Shown here: positions 11,649 to 22,463 of the stretch, piece after piece | How positions within the stretch are numbered: position 1 is the first letter of the stretch | How the letters are laid out: every line of letters starts with the position of its first letter | NCBI RefSeq assembly: GCF_019649055.1 | Contig: NW_026570362.1 | Span: 186,001-250,000, forward strand | Source: Paramacrobiotus metropolitanus | Taxonomy: Eukaryota; Tardigrada; Eutardigrada; Parachela; Macrobiotidae | Direction of reading: 5' to 3' | Length of the DNA: 64,000 nt | The notes under the pieces: generated by a model | Told to the model about the DNA's origin: nothing | Databases searched by the model: none | Seen by the model: only the letters and a program-made list of their open reading frames with translations | Made by a program: the position numbers and the translations under genes

Positions 11649-11998
11649 TGTTGGGCCAGTCGCTATGGCAGCCTACGAGTAGACAGCCAGCGACAGTCCC
11701 GCTTCCGGTGTGCTGACTCACACCGAGTCGCACTCGCTCTCGTACGCCGTATCGGCCTCGACTCTGGCTCGGCTACGCCTTACCACGCCTTCGGCTATAC
11801 GTCTCGGCCAATCAGCGTTCGTTCGCTCGTGTTGGATCAGCCCAGTGCCGCAGATAGGCATTTTCCATGTTACGGCTCATTCAGCCGATCATTCTTGTCA
11901 GTCATGATTTTGCTCACGCACTGTGATGTACTTTATTGCATTCACACAATAAAGCCTATTTCCTCACTATCGTGAGCCTCTGTTCGCCAGCTGTCACA
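11649..11998 (+). repeat. 5' LTR, 350 bp
   Basis: Direct repeat of 27418-27767, TG...CA ends, with an AATAAA polyadenylation signal near 11947. Short frames inside it (for example 11710-11907) recur identically in the other LTR and are not taken as genes. Confidence 0.93.
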
Positions 11999-13688
11999 TG
12001 CTAGCAGATCTCGGTTTTTCCTTCTGTGGAACCTTTTGAGAGACGGTGTAGACCTACATCCGTAACGGCCAACGAACAGGCAGGGGAGAGCTGAAACCCA
12101 GTTCCCATCCCCACCCGAACGTTGCCAGCCAGAACGGTGTTCTTCTCTCTTGCGGACGCGGGCAGAACGACCTGCGGACCCTCTTCTCTTACGCGGACAG
12201 AACGATCCTTGCGCGGACGACCAGCGGCACGGATCTCACGGACCTTCTGGACGGAACGTTCTGGATACGGGTTCGTTACGAGAGCCTGCAGCGCGAAGGA
12301 TTAATCATACGGGGTCACCTTTGCGTTAAGTCGCACCCGCAACTTTACCATCGCGGACAAGCGGATCAAGCGCGCGGAATCCACCGGATAACCCAGCAGA
12401 ACGACTCGGATTAACCCGGTAAAAAGGGTCGATTGACCCTCGGTAAACCCTGTAGAGCCTCAGTAGACCCGATATAGCCGGGCTACTTCGATTTTCCACC
12501 GACGAAAACTAGTTTCGGTCGGCTAGAAACCTTTTTTACCCGGAAAAACGGGCTTAGAAACATCTTTTACGGGTAGATTAGGGGTTAGCCAACCTTACTA
12601 GGTCGGACCCTCGAAGCCTCGGTGTAGACCCTCTGAGCCTCGGTTAACTGCTTCCTATAATTTCGGAAAATTAAGGGATAAATTTTCTCCCGGCTAAATT
12701 AATTTTGGTCGGCTAAATAAATTTTTCTGAATTTTTCCTGATTTTTTCGGAATTTTTCAATCGCGGAAATTAATTAATTCAAATTTTAAAATAATTGTGA
12801 CGTCACGGTAGCCGATATACAGTACTTTACGGCAGCCAATCAGCGTAACGGGGAGATTCCCTATGCTAAGTGCCCGTAGTGAGTCATACATGTTTACAAA
12901 TTTTTGCGCCCGGCACTAAACTTGTGACGTAGGCAGCAATTAGCAAGATCATTTTGTGTGACGTCACAGTGCTTAACGACCGTAGTATAGGACGTACGTA
13001 ATAACCGTACCGTACTGTAACCTGTACTGAGTCACAAGTAGTACGAGCACACCCACCACATCACCCCCCCACCCCACCGGACCTGTGCCCCCCACGGACC
13101 CTCGGAGGCTCTTCAACCCAAGGAAGTCCGACTCAACCGGAAGTCCCCAATAGGGATATTCGGTTGATCCAACGGAGGCTCGAAATCAACTTAGCGAAGG
13201 TTTGACTTGACCAAGAGGTCCCCAATAGGGATATCTGGTCAACCCGGCTGAAGCGAAAACCGCTTAAGCCTCCACCTTCAGTGGTAATCGGACATTGTTG
13301 GACGGACGTCCCCAATTAGGGACTCCGACCGACTTCCGCAGATTGCCGGAACCACCGCATCCGGACCTTCGAGGCCGGACATATCGAAGCCTCGACCCTT
13401 GACCCTCGAAGCCGGACGTACCGAGGTTGATCAACTTGAACCCGTTGACATCGGACGGTCCCCAAATAGGGATAGTCTGTACGTCTCGGCAGAGGTGCTG
13501 AAGCATCAAACCGATTACCGGACCCTCGAAGCCGGGTATACCGAAGCCTGAACCCTCGAAGCCGGACGTACCGAGGCTGAACCAGCTGAACCTGTCAACA
13601 TCAGACGGCCCCCAAATAGGGATAGTCTGTACGTCCCGGCCGAGGCATCACATCTCCATTTCCTGGGTTACCAAGGCTGAGCGTCAGA
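11999..13688 (+). other. Leader of the pol-less LTR element
   Basis: 1.7 kb with no supported ORF. It includes AT-rich DNA (12650-12960), a C-rich run near 13060, and from 13140 a repeated GTCCCCAATAGGGAT motif, the first members of the hairpin array. A primer binding site should follow 11998 but I do not recognise the matching tRNA. Confidence 0.55.
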
Positions 13689-15341
13689 ATGAGCGCTCAG
13701 ACCCGTAGTTACCAGACTCCACCGGAACCGATGAAGACCGGGGGCTACGACCCTCATCATGTTAGTCCTGCTGGCCGCGACGTACCATCCACGGGCCCAA
13801 TTAGGCTAGTGGGGGTACAGGTAACCCCTTCACCGGGACAGAATGTCCCTCATATCGGCCTCGGGGCTTCACCTCAGTCGGACCCTTGGTACGCAACCCC
13901 GGTGGACTGTAGACCCGACCCATCAGAAGGGCGCGAACAGAACTCGCCACTTCTCCAGCAGATTGCTGGCCTCCTAGGGCAACTGCAAGCGAATTCAGCG
14001 CAGAGCTTTGGCACCCTACAGCAGAACTTTGGCATCTTGCAACAGAACCAGACGGACACCCTGCAGGCCGTCGGTACTTTGCAGAAAAACCAGACGGAAA
14101 CTCTGCAGGCTGTGGGTACACTTCAGCTGGAGCACACGGAAACCCGGCATGCCCTCGGCACCCTACAGAGTGAAACCCAGCATGCCCTTGGCACCCTGCA
14201 GCGGAACCTCGGCAACTTGCAGACGGCTACCAGGCAGGACATGGAAGCCTTACACCGGCGGATCTCCAACTTGGAGCAGCAGCAGCCTGTGCTGGAGCCA
14301 GCGTCACAACAGCCTCATTACCCGGCAGTTATTGTGTCTGCACCTCAGAATGAGGTTACCGGACCCCATCCTGCGGATTCCAGCCGGGACCGACCCTCGA
14401 GGGTGCTGCTAGACCAGCAACCGAAGCACGTTCTGCCGCAGCAGACCCTAAATATGACCCAAATAGGTCTAATTGAGGGTCGCGACCAGTTACCGGACCA
14501 TTACTCGGAGTCATCTTCATCCAGCCCGACCCCCGGAGACCCGACTGGGGCTTATCGTCGACTGCAGAATCAGCCGACTTGGGCAGATCCTAGCCTCCGC
14601 ATACAAATCGCCGGACGGATGCCGCAGAATGCGGCTGCGCCAGAACATCTGAGACCATTGGTACCGGGAGATCGACCCAACTTGGTCGACCCACCTGGTC
14701 TACCCGACATACAGGGCAACCATCCGGCTCAGTACCCGATTCAACCTCCGGTCCCATACCTGGCTCAACCCCCGGCTCAATACCAGGTTCAACTACAGCC
14801 GGCTCAACCGCAGCTCATTCCGGTGGCCCAACAAGGCTACCCGGCCCCTCAACACGGTCCCGACGCAGAACGTGTCTTGGCAGCCCTACGGCATGCCCGG
14901 GATCGCGAGGAGAGATTGCTTCGGAGGATTGACCGCGGCAACCGACCCCAGTTACCGAAGTTTGACGGAGTCTGCACAAACCTGGACAGATGGGTGAAAT
15001 CCATCCGACGGATTTACGGACCGGACGGCGACCTGGATGAACCGGACGTGAACTTCACGACCGCCCTGGAAACTGCCCTCTCCGGCCCGGCCCTCGAATG
15101 GTTTGAAAACCAGTCGACCTCCGAGCCTGAAGAAGGCTGGACCGTCAATGAATGGCTGGATAAATTCATCGACCGGTTTGCGGAGAGCAACAAGCAGGCC
15201 AACGCCATAGCGGAGATCAGCCAACGGACGTACCGCTTTGGGCTAGAGACACCGGAGCAGTACTACGATGCCATGATGAATATTAAGGCACGTGGTGGTC
15301 TTTCGGAAAAGCTGGCCCTCACCTACTTACGGAAAACGTAA
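13689..15341 (+). CDS. Gag, first frame (550 aa), retrotransposon capsid domain
   Basis: Begins MSAQTRSYQTPPEPMKT. Residues 95-200 are a run of about a dozen GTLQ-containing units (LQQNQ, LQAVGTLQ, ALGTLQSE) that look helical and self-associating. A Pro/Gln-rich stretch follows. Residues 415-550 are the capsid-like domain (LPKFDGVCTNLDRWVKSI, ALEWFENQ, WLDKFIDRFAESNKQANAI, RTYRFGLETPEQYY), clearly related to the Gag of the 5' element in this window. The frame stops at 15339-15341 inside the domain. The remainder, with the zinc knuckle, is in the -1 frame. Confidence 0.82.
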   Translation: MSAQTRSYQTPPEPMKTGGYDPHHVSPAGRDVPSTGPIRLVGVQVTPSPGQNVPHIGLGASPQSDPWYATPVDCRPDPSEGREQNSPLLQQIAGLLGQLQANSAQSFGTLQQNFGILQQNQTDTLQAVGTLQKNQTETLQAVGTLQLEHTETRHALGTLQSETQHALGTLQRNLGNLQTATRQDMEALHRRISNLEQQQPVLEPASQQPHYPAVIVSAPQNEVTGPHPADSSRDRPSRVLLDQQPKHVLPQQTLNMTQIGLIEGRDQLPDHYSESSSSSPTPGDPTGAYRRLQNQPTWADPSLRIQIAGRMPQNAAAPEHLRPLVPGDRPNLVDPPGLPDIQGNHPAQYPIQPPVPYLAQPPAQYQVQLQPAQPQLIPVAQQGYPAPQHGPDAERVLAALRHARDREERLLRRIDRGNRPQLPKFDGVCTNLDRWVKSIRRIYGPDGDLDEPDVNFTTALETALSGPALEWFENQSTSEPEEGWTVNEWLDKFIDRFAESNKQANAIAEISQRTYRFGLETPEQYYDAMMNIKARGGLSEKLALTYLRKT

Positions 15342-16210
15342 CCGAATCAGAGTTACGCCGGGCTTTGGACATTAGGATGCCGGAAACCACGGCTGACTTC
15401 TTAGCATATATCCGGAAGTTCACCGCTGGAAAGCCGGAGTATAAGATGCCAATCGAGGACTCAATTGTCCGGAACGTGATCCTGGCCCCAAGACATGAAC
15501 GAGCAGTGCACTTTGCGTCCCCAATAGGGATGCCAGCCGTGCAGCCCCGGGCCCCGTTGCCTTCTTACGGTGGTCCCGGCCAGTACCCAGGAAGTGGGTT
15601 CGCCGGCCAGAATGGAGGCTACCACGGAGGGTGCAATAGCGGAAACGGATTCTGGCAGGGTACCTATGGTCAGGGGAGAAACTTCGGCCAGAATGGTCAG
15701 AACCCCTGGCCTAATCAGCGCCAGCGGACCCTGGATGCCTACGTGGACAGACAGGAGGGCCTGTTCTGGCAATGGACATTCGAGAATGGGATTACCTGCG
15801 GCAATTGCATGTGGGGCAATCACCATAGCAATGCCTGCGCGTACGCGAACGTTGACCCGGCGTTCAACCCGAACCTGCGCTGGTACAAGGACTGGCGTCA
15901 GAGGTATGATGGCGGTTGCCCGATAGGCTCAGCAAATCCGAACCGCGCGGCCTTGGTTCCTTTGCGCCCAATAGGTGCAGGGAGACCGAGAAGAAGGGTC
16001 AACCGGAACCAGCCCCTCGAAAGAAGGGTTAATGGTGGAGGTCAGCCAGATGAAGGTGGATACTCCTCCGAACCTGACGGATACCAGTATCCCGCCGGAC
16101 GGATGCAGGAGCCAATAGCTCCGCAGCCCTCAGGGTCGGCACCTTACGCCCCCAATAACGGTGGAGGATCAGCCCCGGTATACCTGACGGGAAACGAGTA
16201 TGGTCAGTAA
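15320..16210 (+). CDS. Gag, second frame, nucleocapsid part with CCHC knuckle
   Basis: The -1 frame takes over where the first frame stops; codons before the first ATG at 15380 already read as a smooth continuation of the capsid helices (TESELRRALDIRMPETTADF). After a Gly/Asn/Gln-rich segment, CGNCMWGNHHSNAC (about 15797-15838) is an exact C-x2-C-x4-H-x4-C RNA-binding knuckle. The tail is basic, then Gly/Pro rich. Either a programmed -1 shift at the AAAA run just before the TAA or a one-base mutation explains the split. Confidence 0.75.
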   Translation, partial: HLLTENVTESELRRALDIRMPETTADFLAYIRKFTAGKPEYKMPIEDSIVRNVILAPRHERAVHFASPIGMPAVQPRAPLPSYGGPGQYPGSGFAGQNGGYHGGCNSGNGFWQGTYGQGRNFGQNGQNPWPNQRQRTLDAYVDRQEGLFWQWTFENGITCGNCMWGNHHSNACAYANVDPAFNPNLRWYKDWRQRYDGGCPIGSANPNRAALVPLRPIGAGRPRRRVNRNQPLERRVNGGGQPDEGGYSSEPDGYQYPAGRMQEPIAPQPSGSAPYAPNNGGGSAPVYLTGNEYGQ

Positions 16211-16233
16211 GAAACGGTGCCTTAGCTGACCGC

Positions 16234-17859
16234 TTGCCACCAACCGAGCCACCGGACAAAGACAACCCATTTGGAGGATCCGCTGCAGGCGCCCATAATC
16301 GCGCCGGAGTTTCCCCACCCGACGAGAGAATCTTCGCCGGACCTCCTAAAATTCGTAAGAAAAAAGCTAAAACTTCAAAACCTAAGAGGTTACCGAAGAA
16401 AGGGGCCACCGTAGGCGCCAATAGCTGCCGCGGTCGGCCCGTGCCCGACAAGAGAATCTTGGACGGCCCGGATGGTATCCGAACTGGAACCATCCTAAAC
16501 AGCAACGACAACGTTGCCGGACCCTTGACAGCGACTCATGCCGTAAAGCTGACTGGCGACAATATCGCCGTCAGCCCACCACGGACACGGTCGCCGACGA
16601 CTCAGGGTAAATCCGGACGTTCAGCTGAACCGAGTCCACCGACCATGGGATCCACCACGGTAGCCCAATTAGGCTCCAGTGGCTCTCAGCCTCAGCAGGA
16701 GACCCTTAAAGGACGACATGGTTCCCAAAAAGGAATAGTGTCGTCCGGTAGCATCAATGCTGCCGGGTCGTCCGGCGCCAATATGGCCGCCAAACCAGCC
16801 GGTGCCATCAACGGCGCCGTGCCCCTCGGACCCTCCGGTGCCATTAACGGCACTTCGTCTACCGGAACGTCGGGCGTCAATAACGTCGCCAGACCAATGG
16901 GTGCCAAGAACGGCGCCTTACCAACCGGACCGGACGGCGCCACTAAAGTCGCCACGGCAACCGGACCTCGAGCCTCGGAGGAAAGGTGTAACATGACCCC
17001 CCAGGATTCGAGGAGGCCTCTTGGATTCTTCACCGCACCCCCAGCGGATGGAATGCCCGTCAAAATGACGGAAGGATCCCCCGGTAAAGCTCCTGGTGGA
17101 TCGTCCGCTAAAATTACGGACAAGGTTACCTCCCACGGGCCCAGGGATGGAACCTCGGCAACTGCAAGTAATGTCGCCGGATACAAGGAGGCTTACGCTC
17201 GGACGCATGGTAACGGGGTCGCTACCTGTTCCACTGCGCTCGGCACAAGCCAGGCAAATCCGCCGGTGAGCATAGGGAAGTTGCTGCAAAGGAACGTCCG
17301 GTCGAGAAGTATAATCCCAACGGACCCTCCGGTCGACCGGACACCTCAACTGCTTAACCCTGTGGAAAAGTCTATCCCGATACCAGAGGCATCGGGCAGT
17401 GTGGAAAAACGGGTAAACCGGAATGTGCACACCGGTGAAAACCGTATCCCCTGCCAGGATCAGACTGGCGAAGGACAGAAGGTTCCGGCAGCAAAGCAGG
17501 ACGAAGCCCGCAAGGTAAACGGGACAGTAAAGCCTATCCCGATACCAGAGGCATCGGGCAGTGCGGACAAACTGGTACAACAGAAGGTTGATACCCCCGA
17601 AAACCGCACCCTCGTCCAGGATTGCACCGGTAAGCGACAGACGATTGCCCCGGAAAAAGAAGCTCCGAAGGTGGACCAACCCGGAAGGGAGGATGAGACA
17701 GTGAAGTCAATCCCGATACCAGAGGCATCGGGCACTGAGCGGCAGATAGAAGAGCCGCTAATGTCTCTTTCGAGCCAGGCCAAGTTAGCAGCCATGCAAG
17801 CCGAGGTAGAAGCACTTTGGGGCAATGAGAAGCTCCTGACGGAGTGGTTCTTTAGATGA
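16234..17859 (+). CDS. Low-complexity ORF of unknown function (up to 541 aa)
   Basis: Open frame immediately after Gag, rich in Gly, Ala, Thr and Pro. It has a central array of NGAVPLGPSGAINGT-like units and three PIPEASGS/T units (near 17380, 17540 and 17720) spaced by about 55 residues. No enzyme motif is seen. The frame survives 1.6 kb of GC-rich sequence on the coding strand of the element, which favours real coding, but the start codon is uncertain. A structural or linker protein of the element is possible; function unknown. Confidence 0.45.
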   Translation: MPPTEPPDKDNPFGGSAAGAHNRAGVSPPDERIFAGPPKIRKKKAKTSKPKRLPKKGATVGANSCRGRPVPDKRILDGPDGIRTGTILNSNDNVAGPLTATHAVKLTGDNIAVSPPRTRSPTTQGKSGRSAEPSPPTMGSTTVAQLGSSGSQPQQETLKGRHGSQKGIVSSGSINAAGSSGANMAAKPAGAINGAVPLGPSGAINGTSSTGTSGVNNVARPMGAKNGALPTGPDGATKVATATGPRASEERCNMTPQDSRRPLGFFTAPPADGMPVKMTEGSPGKAPGGSSAKITDKVTSHGPRDGTSATASNVAGYKEAYARTHGNGVATCSTALGTSQANPPVSIGKLLQRNVRSRSIIPTDPPVDRTPQLLNPVEKSIPIPEASGSVEKRVNRNVHTGENRIPCQDQTGEGQKVPAAKQDEARKVNGTVKPIPIPEASGSADKLVQQKVDTPENRTLVQDCTGKRQTIAPEKEAPKVDQPGREDETVKSIPIPEASGTERQIEEPLMSLSSQAKLAAMQAEVEALWGNEKLLTEWFFR

Positions 17860-19351
17860 TTGTCTGGTGACCATTCCTGAATGCCATGAGATACTTGGAG
17901 AATGACCGGAATAGAACTTCCCAAGAGCCATCCCAAATTGGATCCGAGGTTCCGACTTGCCCAATAGGCAAGAATACCGTGAACCCGGAGGCTCAGGTTG
18001 GCTTTGAGCGCCCAATAGGTGCCATGCCAACCATCCCTCCAATCAACGGAGACTCGTACCCGGCACTAGCCGTTGCCGCGGTGTCATCAAACCTCGATGA
18101 CCCGGTGTTACCCCAATGAGGTGACACGGTTACCAGAACGGATCCGGAATGGATCCAAGGGACTTCTTTCCCGACATGGAAGGTGACTCACAAGGCGAGT
18201 TCACCGGGTGGAATTCTGATGTTCCTGACTTGGAGCCTCTTACCACTGAGAAGCAACCCTAGCTATCCGAAAAGGACCGAGAATCGGCCTTGCCGGACCG
18301 AGCAAGACGTTTGGGGACCCCAAACGCACCCCCGAAGGATGAACCTCGGACCCTCCCAAATGATGGTCGGAACCCTCAATTGAGGGTCCGGACCCTACCT
18401 TCACCGAGTAAGATCGCTGGGAAACTCGTTTTGTCTGGGCAAAAATGCCATTTCCCCGGCGAAAACTCCAACTTCGTCGGCTAGAAGAGGTATACCACCG
18501 ACCCTCGGATTATAGCCAGACATCATGGGAAGGAACAGCCGAATCGCCACTGAACGGAGTAATTAACCGGACAGAAGCGCAGGAGGCGACCAACCCAGGA
18601 CATGGCTGAACACCACGGAGTGGAAACCCCCAGTTCGCTCTTGGACGGAGTAATTAACCGGACAGAAGCGCGGGAGGTGACCGAGCCGAGGTTGACATCC
18701 GAAGGATAACCCTCCTTTTAATGGTTCCATCTTGCCCAATAGGCAAGAACGCGGTAAACCCGGAGCTTACAAGCCGGATGTGGCACCCAATAGGTGCCAC
18801 GAGGATCACATTCGAGGGTGCCTCGCACCTTGCATCAAGTTGAAGACACCTTAACTCGGATGCTGAGAAGCCTCGGACGCTAATATAGAAGCCTCGGAGA
18901 ACCCGAAGCCCCGATCCTGGACGCCCGGTTAGACAGCCTGGATTTCCCTGAAACTGTGAGGACAACGGCACAGACCGAGCCTTGATTTCAACATCGACTC
19001 TCTACGACGGTGCAAGACCCCCATGAAGGTCGGCCTGACGTAGATATTGGGCTCTTCCAAATTACCCAGGGCTGCATCGGACAAGCCGAAGAAGCCCGAA
19101 CGACAGAAGGTTGAGGCAGAACCAGCCAAGTCAACCGGACCAGCGAAGGAAACACCACAAAACACCTCATTAATAGGGCCACAGCTAACTCAGAATTAGT
19201 TAGGACTTAGCTAGGAATTAGTTAGGTTAAGAATGGACCTTCGGTGTCGGAATGAAACCTCTTCAGTTGACCATGGAACCCTTCGGTTGAACCCCTTTGG
19301 CCATCTCAGAATGTTAATTGGCCTTATTTCCTTTATTCCAACAGTTTCACC
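17860..19351 (+). other. Non-coding spacer with repeats inside the LTR element
   Basis: No supported ORF. It contains strong CAATA hairpins (about 17955, 18011, 18731-18747, 18780-18800), a perfect ACCCTCAATTGAGGGT palindrome near 18373, and a direct duplication around GGAGTAATTAACCGGACAGA (about 18556 and 18645). A small ATTAGTTAGG-type tandem array is at 19190-19232. Confidence 0.6.
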
Positions 19352-21739
19352 ATGTCAGAACGGCGGAGGGACCCATCATCAAGCGGATCGGGGAGCAGCC
19401 GGAGGGATAGCCGACGATCGCACCCCTATGATCGGACAAGCTCCCGAGCTGACCCACGCTCGACTACCCGGACGTCCATGCCACAGGTACAGAATGTACA
19501 GGCGAATCTTACCGCCGACGTCTTAGCAGGGTTAACGGTCGGGTCCAGAACGGCACTCCAGCCCTCGACAACTACTCAATGGAACTTACCACTTGGTATG
19601 ACGCTTGATGGAACCGGATTACTGGTAAACGAAAGCGCGGCGCCAAATACCTCGGCAGCATCGATCGACCCAATAGGTCAGATCAACTTGCCACGTTTAC
19701 CGGGACCTAGTTTGGTCCCGCCAACCTTTGTAACCGGAACACTTTCGACGTCATCTGTCGCGGCAAACCCGATTTGGCCGACAATCCCGGTCAACCAACA
19801 GGTCCCAATAGGACCGTGGGTGACTCAACCTGGGATAGGCCTTCATCCAGACCAGATGTTCACGCTGTTTTCTCAATGGTATAACCAGATGACCATGAAT
19901 CAACTTCGAGGAAGCCAGATGCAGTTGACGGGGTATAACCCACCGTTGGGACCGACACAAGGAGTCGGATACCCGGTGAACCCGTCAACCTCAGCAACGA
20001 TAGCGACCCGCCCGGAAGGAACACTATCCTCTCCGATTTTGTCCACGGAAACACGACAGCAAGGGCCCGGAGCCGACATTGAGGCTATCCAGAACGAGAT
20101 AGCCGGGACCGGACGGTTAGCCGAAGACTTAGCCATTCAAATTGCCCGATTCGACGATCGAACTCCGGCTCAGAAGAAGCTCAAGGAGTCATTGCGGGAT
20201 CAGCAGAGGATTGCTTTGACGCAAGTCCGAGACTTGAGGGTGAAACTTGAGGAAGTGAGCCGCAAAACGGTTCCACCTCAACCAGCAACACCCCGGTCTA
20301 CTTTCTTTGGGTTGACTTCCGCAGAGCAGGCAGTGACACATCGGACGGGACGTAGAGGTACCCCAAGCACGGACCCATCCGCTTCACCTACTCTGCTTCA
20401 ACTGACCCAGACAATCAGGGAGGAGATGCTACGAACCCCTGGTAGCCACCGCAAAACGCGGACCTCCGGAGAAACCCCTGCAAAACACCGTCAGGAAGTC
20501 AGCAGGAAGCCAGCCGAACCCACTAGAACCCATAAGGTAACAGTGGTAGCACCAAAGAGACCCTCAGAACGAACTCAGAAATCATCTGTACAAGTAACGG
20601 ATGAACCCATGCCCAGCACAAGTGGCATGGTGATTCAGTCTGCCAATTCAACCGGGCAGAAGAAAAGGGATATTAAGAAAGGAACCCAGGACATACCGAA
20701 ACGGTTGCCCAAAAAGACCCGTCTGGAAGGGGACACTGACGTCTCCGATGTTGAACACCGACATAAGAAGAACAAACGAAGGTTCCGACCCGAACAGTCA
20801 TCCTCGGATAGGGACTCAGACACCCAACCGGGACGGTCTGAGCCTTCCACCAACAAGAGTCCCAGTCAAAACCAGCCCGGCGAGCATAATGATTGGATCA
20901 ATGTCTGGTATCACGAACCTGATACAGACCAGTCAGAACTCCCTGCACCTGACGATGAACGAGACGGATTGCCGGAAAGAAAGCCCGAGGAAGCCGAAGC
21001 CCAGTTCCCTAGGGAAGAGCTTAACGAAGAAATCACCCGCATTATTCAAGCGGCGGAGCTCCAGGGCCGGGACATCTATCGAGAACTGGTCCGGGAGTTA
21101 TCGCAAGCGTACCACCTCGAAGGCCAACAAAATTGGCTGACTTCAGAAATGATGCGGAGGATCGTAGCCTGGACCCAAGACGAAGGAAAGGCACTCATAG
21201 TACATCGGGCATGGGAAACGATGGGCGAGATGATCGTTCCAAAGGCCCCGACGAAGTTGAGACAATCCGAATCGGAAGCAGAGAGAGTAGTCCGAGCTAT
21301 CGGCTACTATCGGAACCCGAGAGGATCGACGACCCTCCAGATCGCACGATTCCAGAATGTCATGTACAAATTTGGAAGCACGCCTAAAGGTGGAGCTGAG
21401 ATTGATGACATCATCCTCCGGATAGAGCCTATAATCAAGGAAATGGTAACTCACCGTGAACTTCAGACTACCAATGCGGAACGCGGACAACATCTGCGGT
21501 ATACCGTACCGGACTTTATACCTCAAGAGCACCGGGAGGGCCAGAGGCTCCGGATGTCCTACATTCAGGAAGAGGAATTCCAACCTGGAGGGTCAGAAGT
21601 ACGGCTAGAACCAACGGAAGAACCGGCCGAACAGGCTAGAGTATGGCTGAAACTTGCCCGATCAACAGCAGCAGCCTCGTACTCCCGGTTGCCGTTGACC
21701 CGACCTAGAGCCCCCCCGCGAGCCAAGACCCTCGGTTAA
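19352..21739 (+). CDS. Large ORF of unknown function (795 aa) in the LTR element
   Basis: Begins MSERRRDPSSSGSGSSRRDSR, an Arg/Ser-rich N-terminus. Residues 70-230 are Pro/Thr/Gln rich. Residues 245-310 (AEDLAIQIARFDDRT, RVKLEEV-like) are helical. A basic Lys/Arg-rich middle with nuclear-signal-like clusters (KKRDIKK, RHKKNKRRF) is followed by a charged C-terminal region (ITRIIQAAELQGRDIYRELV, ERVVRAIGYYRNPRGSTTL) that looks globular. No pol, envelope or known viral domain is recognised. It may be a second structural or RNA-binding protein unique to the element. Confidence 0.6.
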   Translation: MSERRRDPSSSGSGSSRRDSRRSHPYDRTSSRADPRSTTRTSMPQVQNVQANLTADVLAGLTVGSRTALQPSTTTQWNLPLGMTLDGTGLLVNESAAPNTSAASIDPIGQINLPRLPGPSLVPPTFVTGTLSTSSVAANPIWPTIPVNQQVPIGPWVTQPGIGLHPDQMFTLFSQWYNQMTMNQLRGSQMQLTGYNPPLGPTQGVGYPVNPSTSATIATRPEGTLSSPILSTETRQQGPGADIEAIQNEIAGTGRLAEDLAIQIARFDDRTPAQKKLKESLRDQQRIALTQVRDLRVKLEEVSRKTVPPQPATPRSTFFGLTSAEQAVTHRTGRRGTPSTDPSASPTLLQLTQTIREEMLRTPGSHRKTRTSGETPAKHRQEVSRKPAEPTRTHKVTVVAPKRPSERTQKSSVQVTDEPMPSTSGMVIQSANSTGQKKRDIKKGTQDIPKRLPKKTRLEGDTDVSDVEHRHKKNKRRFRPEQSSSDRDSDTQPGRSEPSTNKSPSQNQPGEHNDWINVWYHEPDTDQSELPAPDDERDGLPERKPEEAEAQFPREELNEEITRIIQAAELQGRDIYRELVRELSQAYHLEGQQNWLTSEMMRRIVAWTQDEGKALIVHRAWETMGEMIVPKAPTKLRQSESEAERVVRAIGYYRNPRGSTTLQIARFQNVMYKFGSTPKGGAEIDDIILRIEPIIKEMVTHRELQTTNAERGQHLRYTVPDFIPQEHREGQRLRMSYIQEEEFQPGGSEVRLEPTEEPAEQARVWLKLARSTAAASYSRLPLTRPRAPPRAKTLG

Positions 21740-21743
21740 AGGA

Positions 21744-22297
21744 ATGTTGTCAAGCCGGCATTCTGTCACGAAGCGAACCTTGCACTCTGTCCGAGACTCG
21801 GCAGGGAGGTTTGTCAAGAACACGCCATCCGGGATGTCTGCAACCCAACAACCCGGACCATCGACATCCCAACGACCCCCACTCAGTAGTCCGGGTACCT
21901 CCCGATCTGGTACCTCAATTAAGGTTCGGTCGGGAGGGAAGGAAAAGAATAGGAAATCCAGGATGCCGACGGACGCAGCTTTTCCTCGGAGGAAGCGTCG
22001 GAGGATGATGACGACAAGGACGACCATCAACCATCTGGTGAGTCGGAGGAGTCTGACGGGGATGACAATGTTGGACAGCCGCCAATAGCGGCTAACCGAC
22101 ATTCGAAACCGGAAACCCCGGATAATGCCCCACGTCACCGCACCCGGCACGACATAAAGCTACCGGCTGCCTCAACTTCGACCCCCGGTCAACCAATGTC
22201 AGCCCCTACTTCGAAGCGGAAGTCAAAGAGAACCACCCGGGCACAATCTGAAGATCCTGTCAGAATTCTTGCCCGCAGAATTCCACCAAACGGATGA
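21744..22297 (+). pseudogene. Basic then acidic ORF, one apparent frameshift
   Basis: The first frame starts with ATG at 21744 and is basic and Ser/Pro rich to about 21985. The continuing protein-like sequence is in another frame, an acidic run (EEASEDDDDKDD), then KRKSKRTTRAQSEDPVRI and a stop at about 22297. A one-base change near 21980 would explain it. A CAATA hairpin (22077-22093, AGCCGC/GCGGCT) lies inside. No known domain. Confidence 0.4.
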
Positions 22298-22463
22298 TTG
22301 ACGCCGAATGCGTCAGGGGGATCGCAGAATCGACCTCCCCCATGGCGGATACGAGCGAGAACCGGCCGTACCCGACCGTAGTAACCATAGGACGTAATTT
22401 ATAGGGAGCCATAGAACTCGGTAGAATTATAGACTGTGGATTGTACCTTAACCTGACAATTTA

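Noticed and set aside
11710-11907. 65-residue ORF in the LTR, repeated at 27479
   Set aside because: Present in both LTRs because the LTRs are repeats; LTR function explains the sequence.
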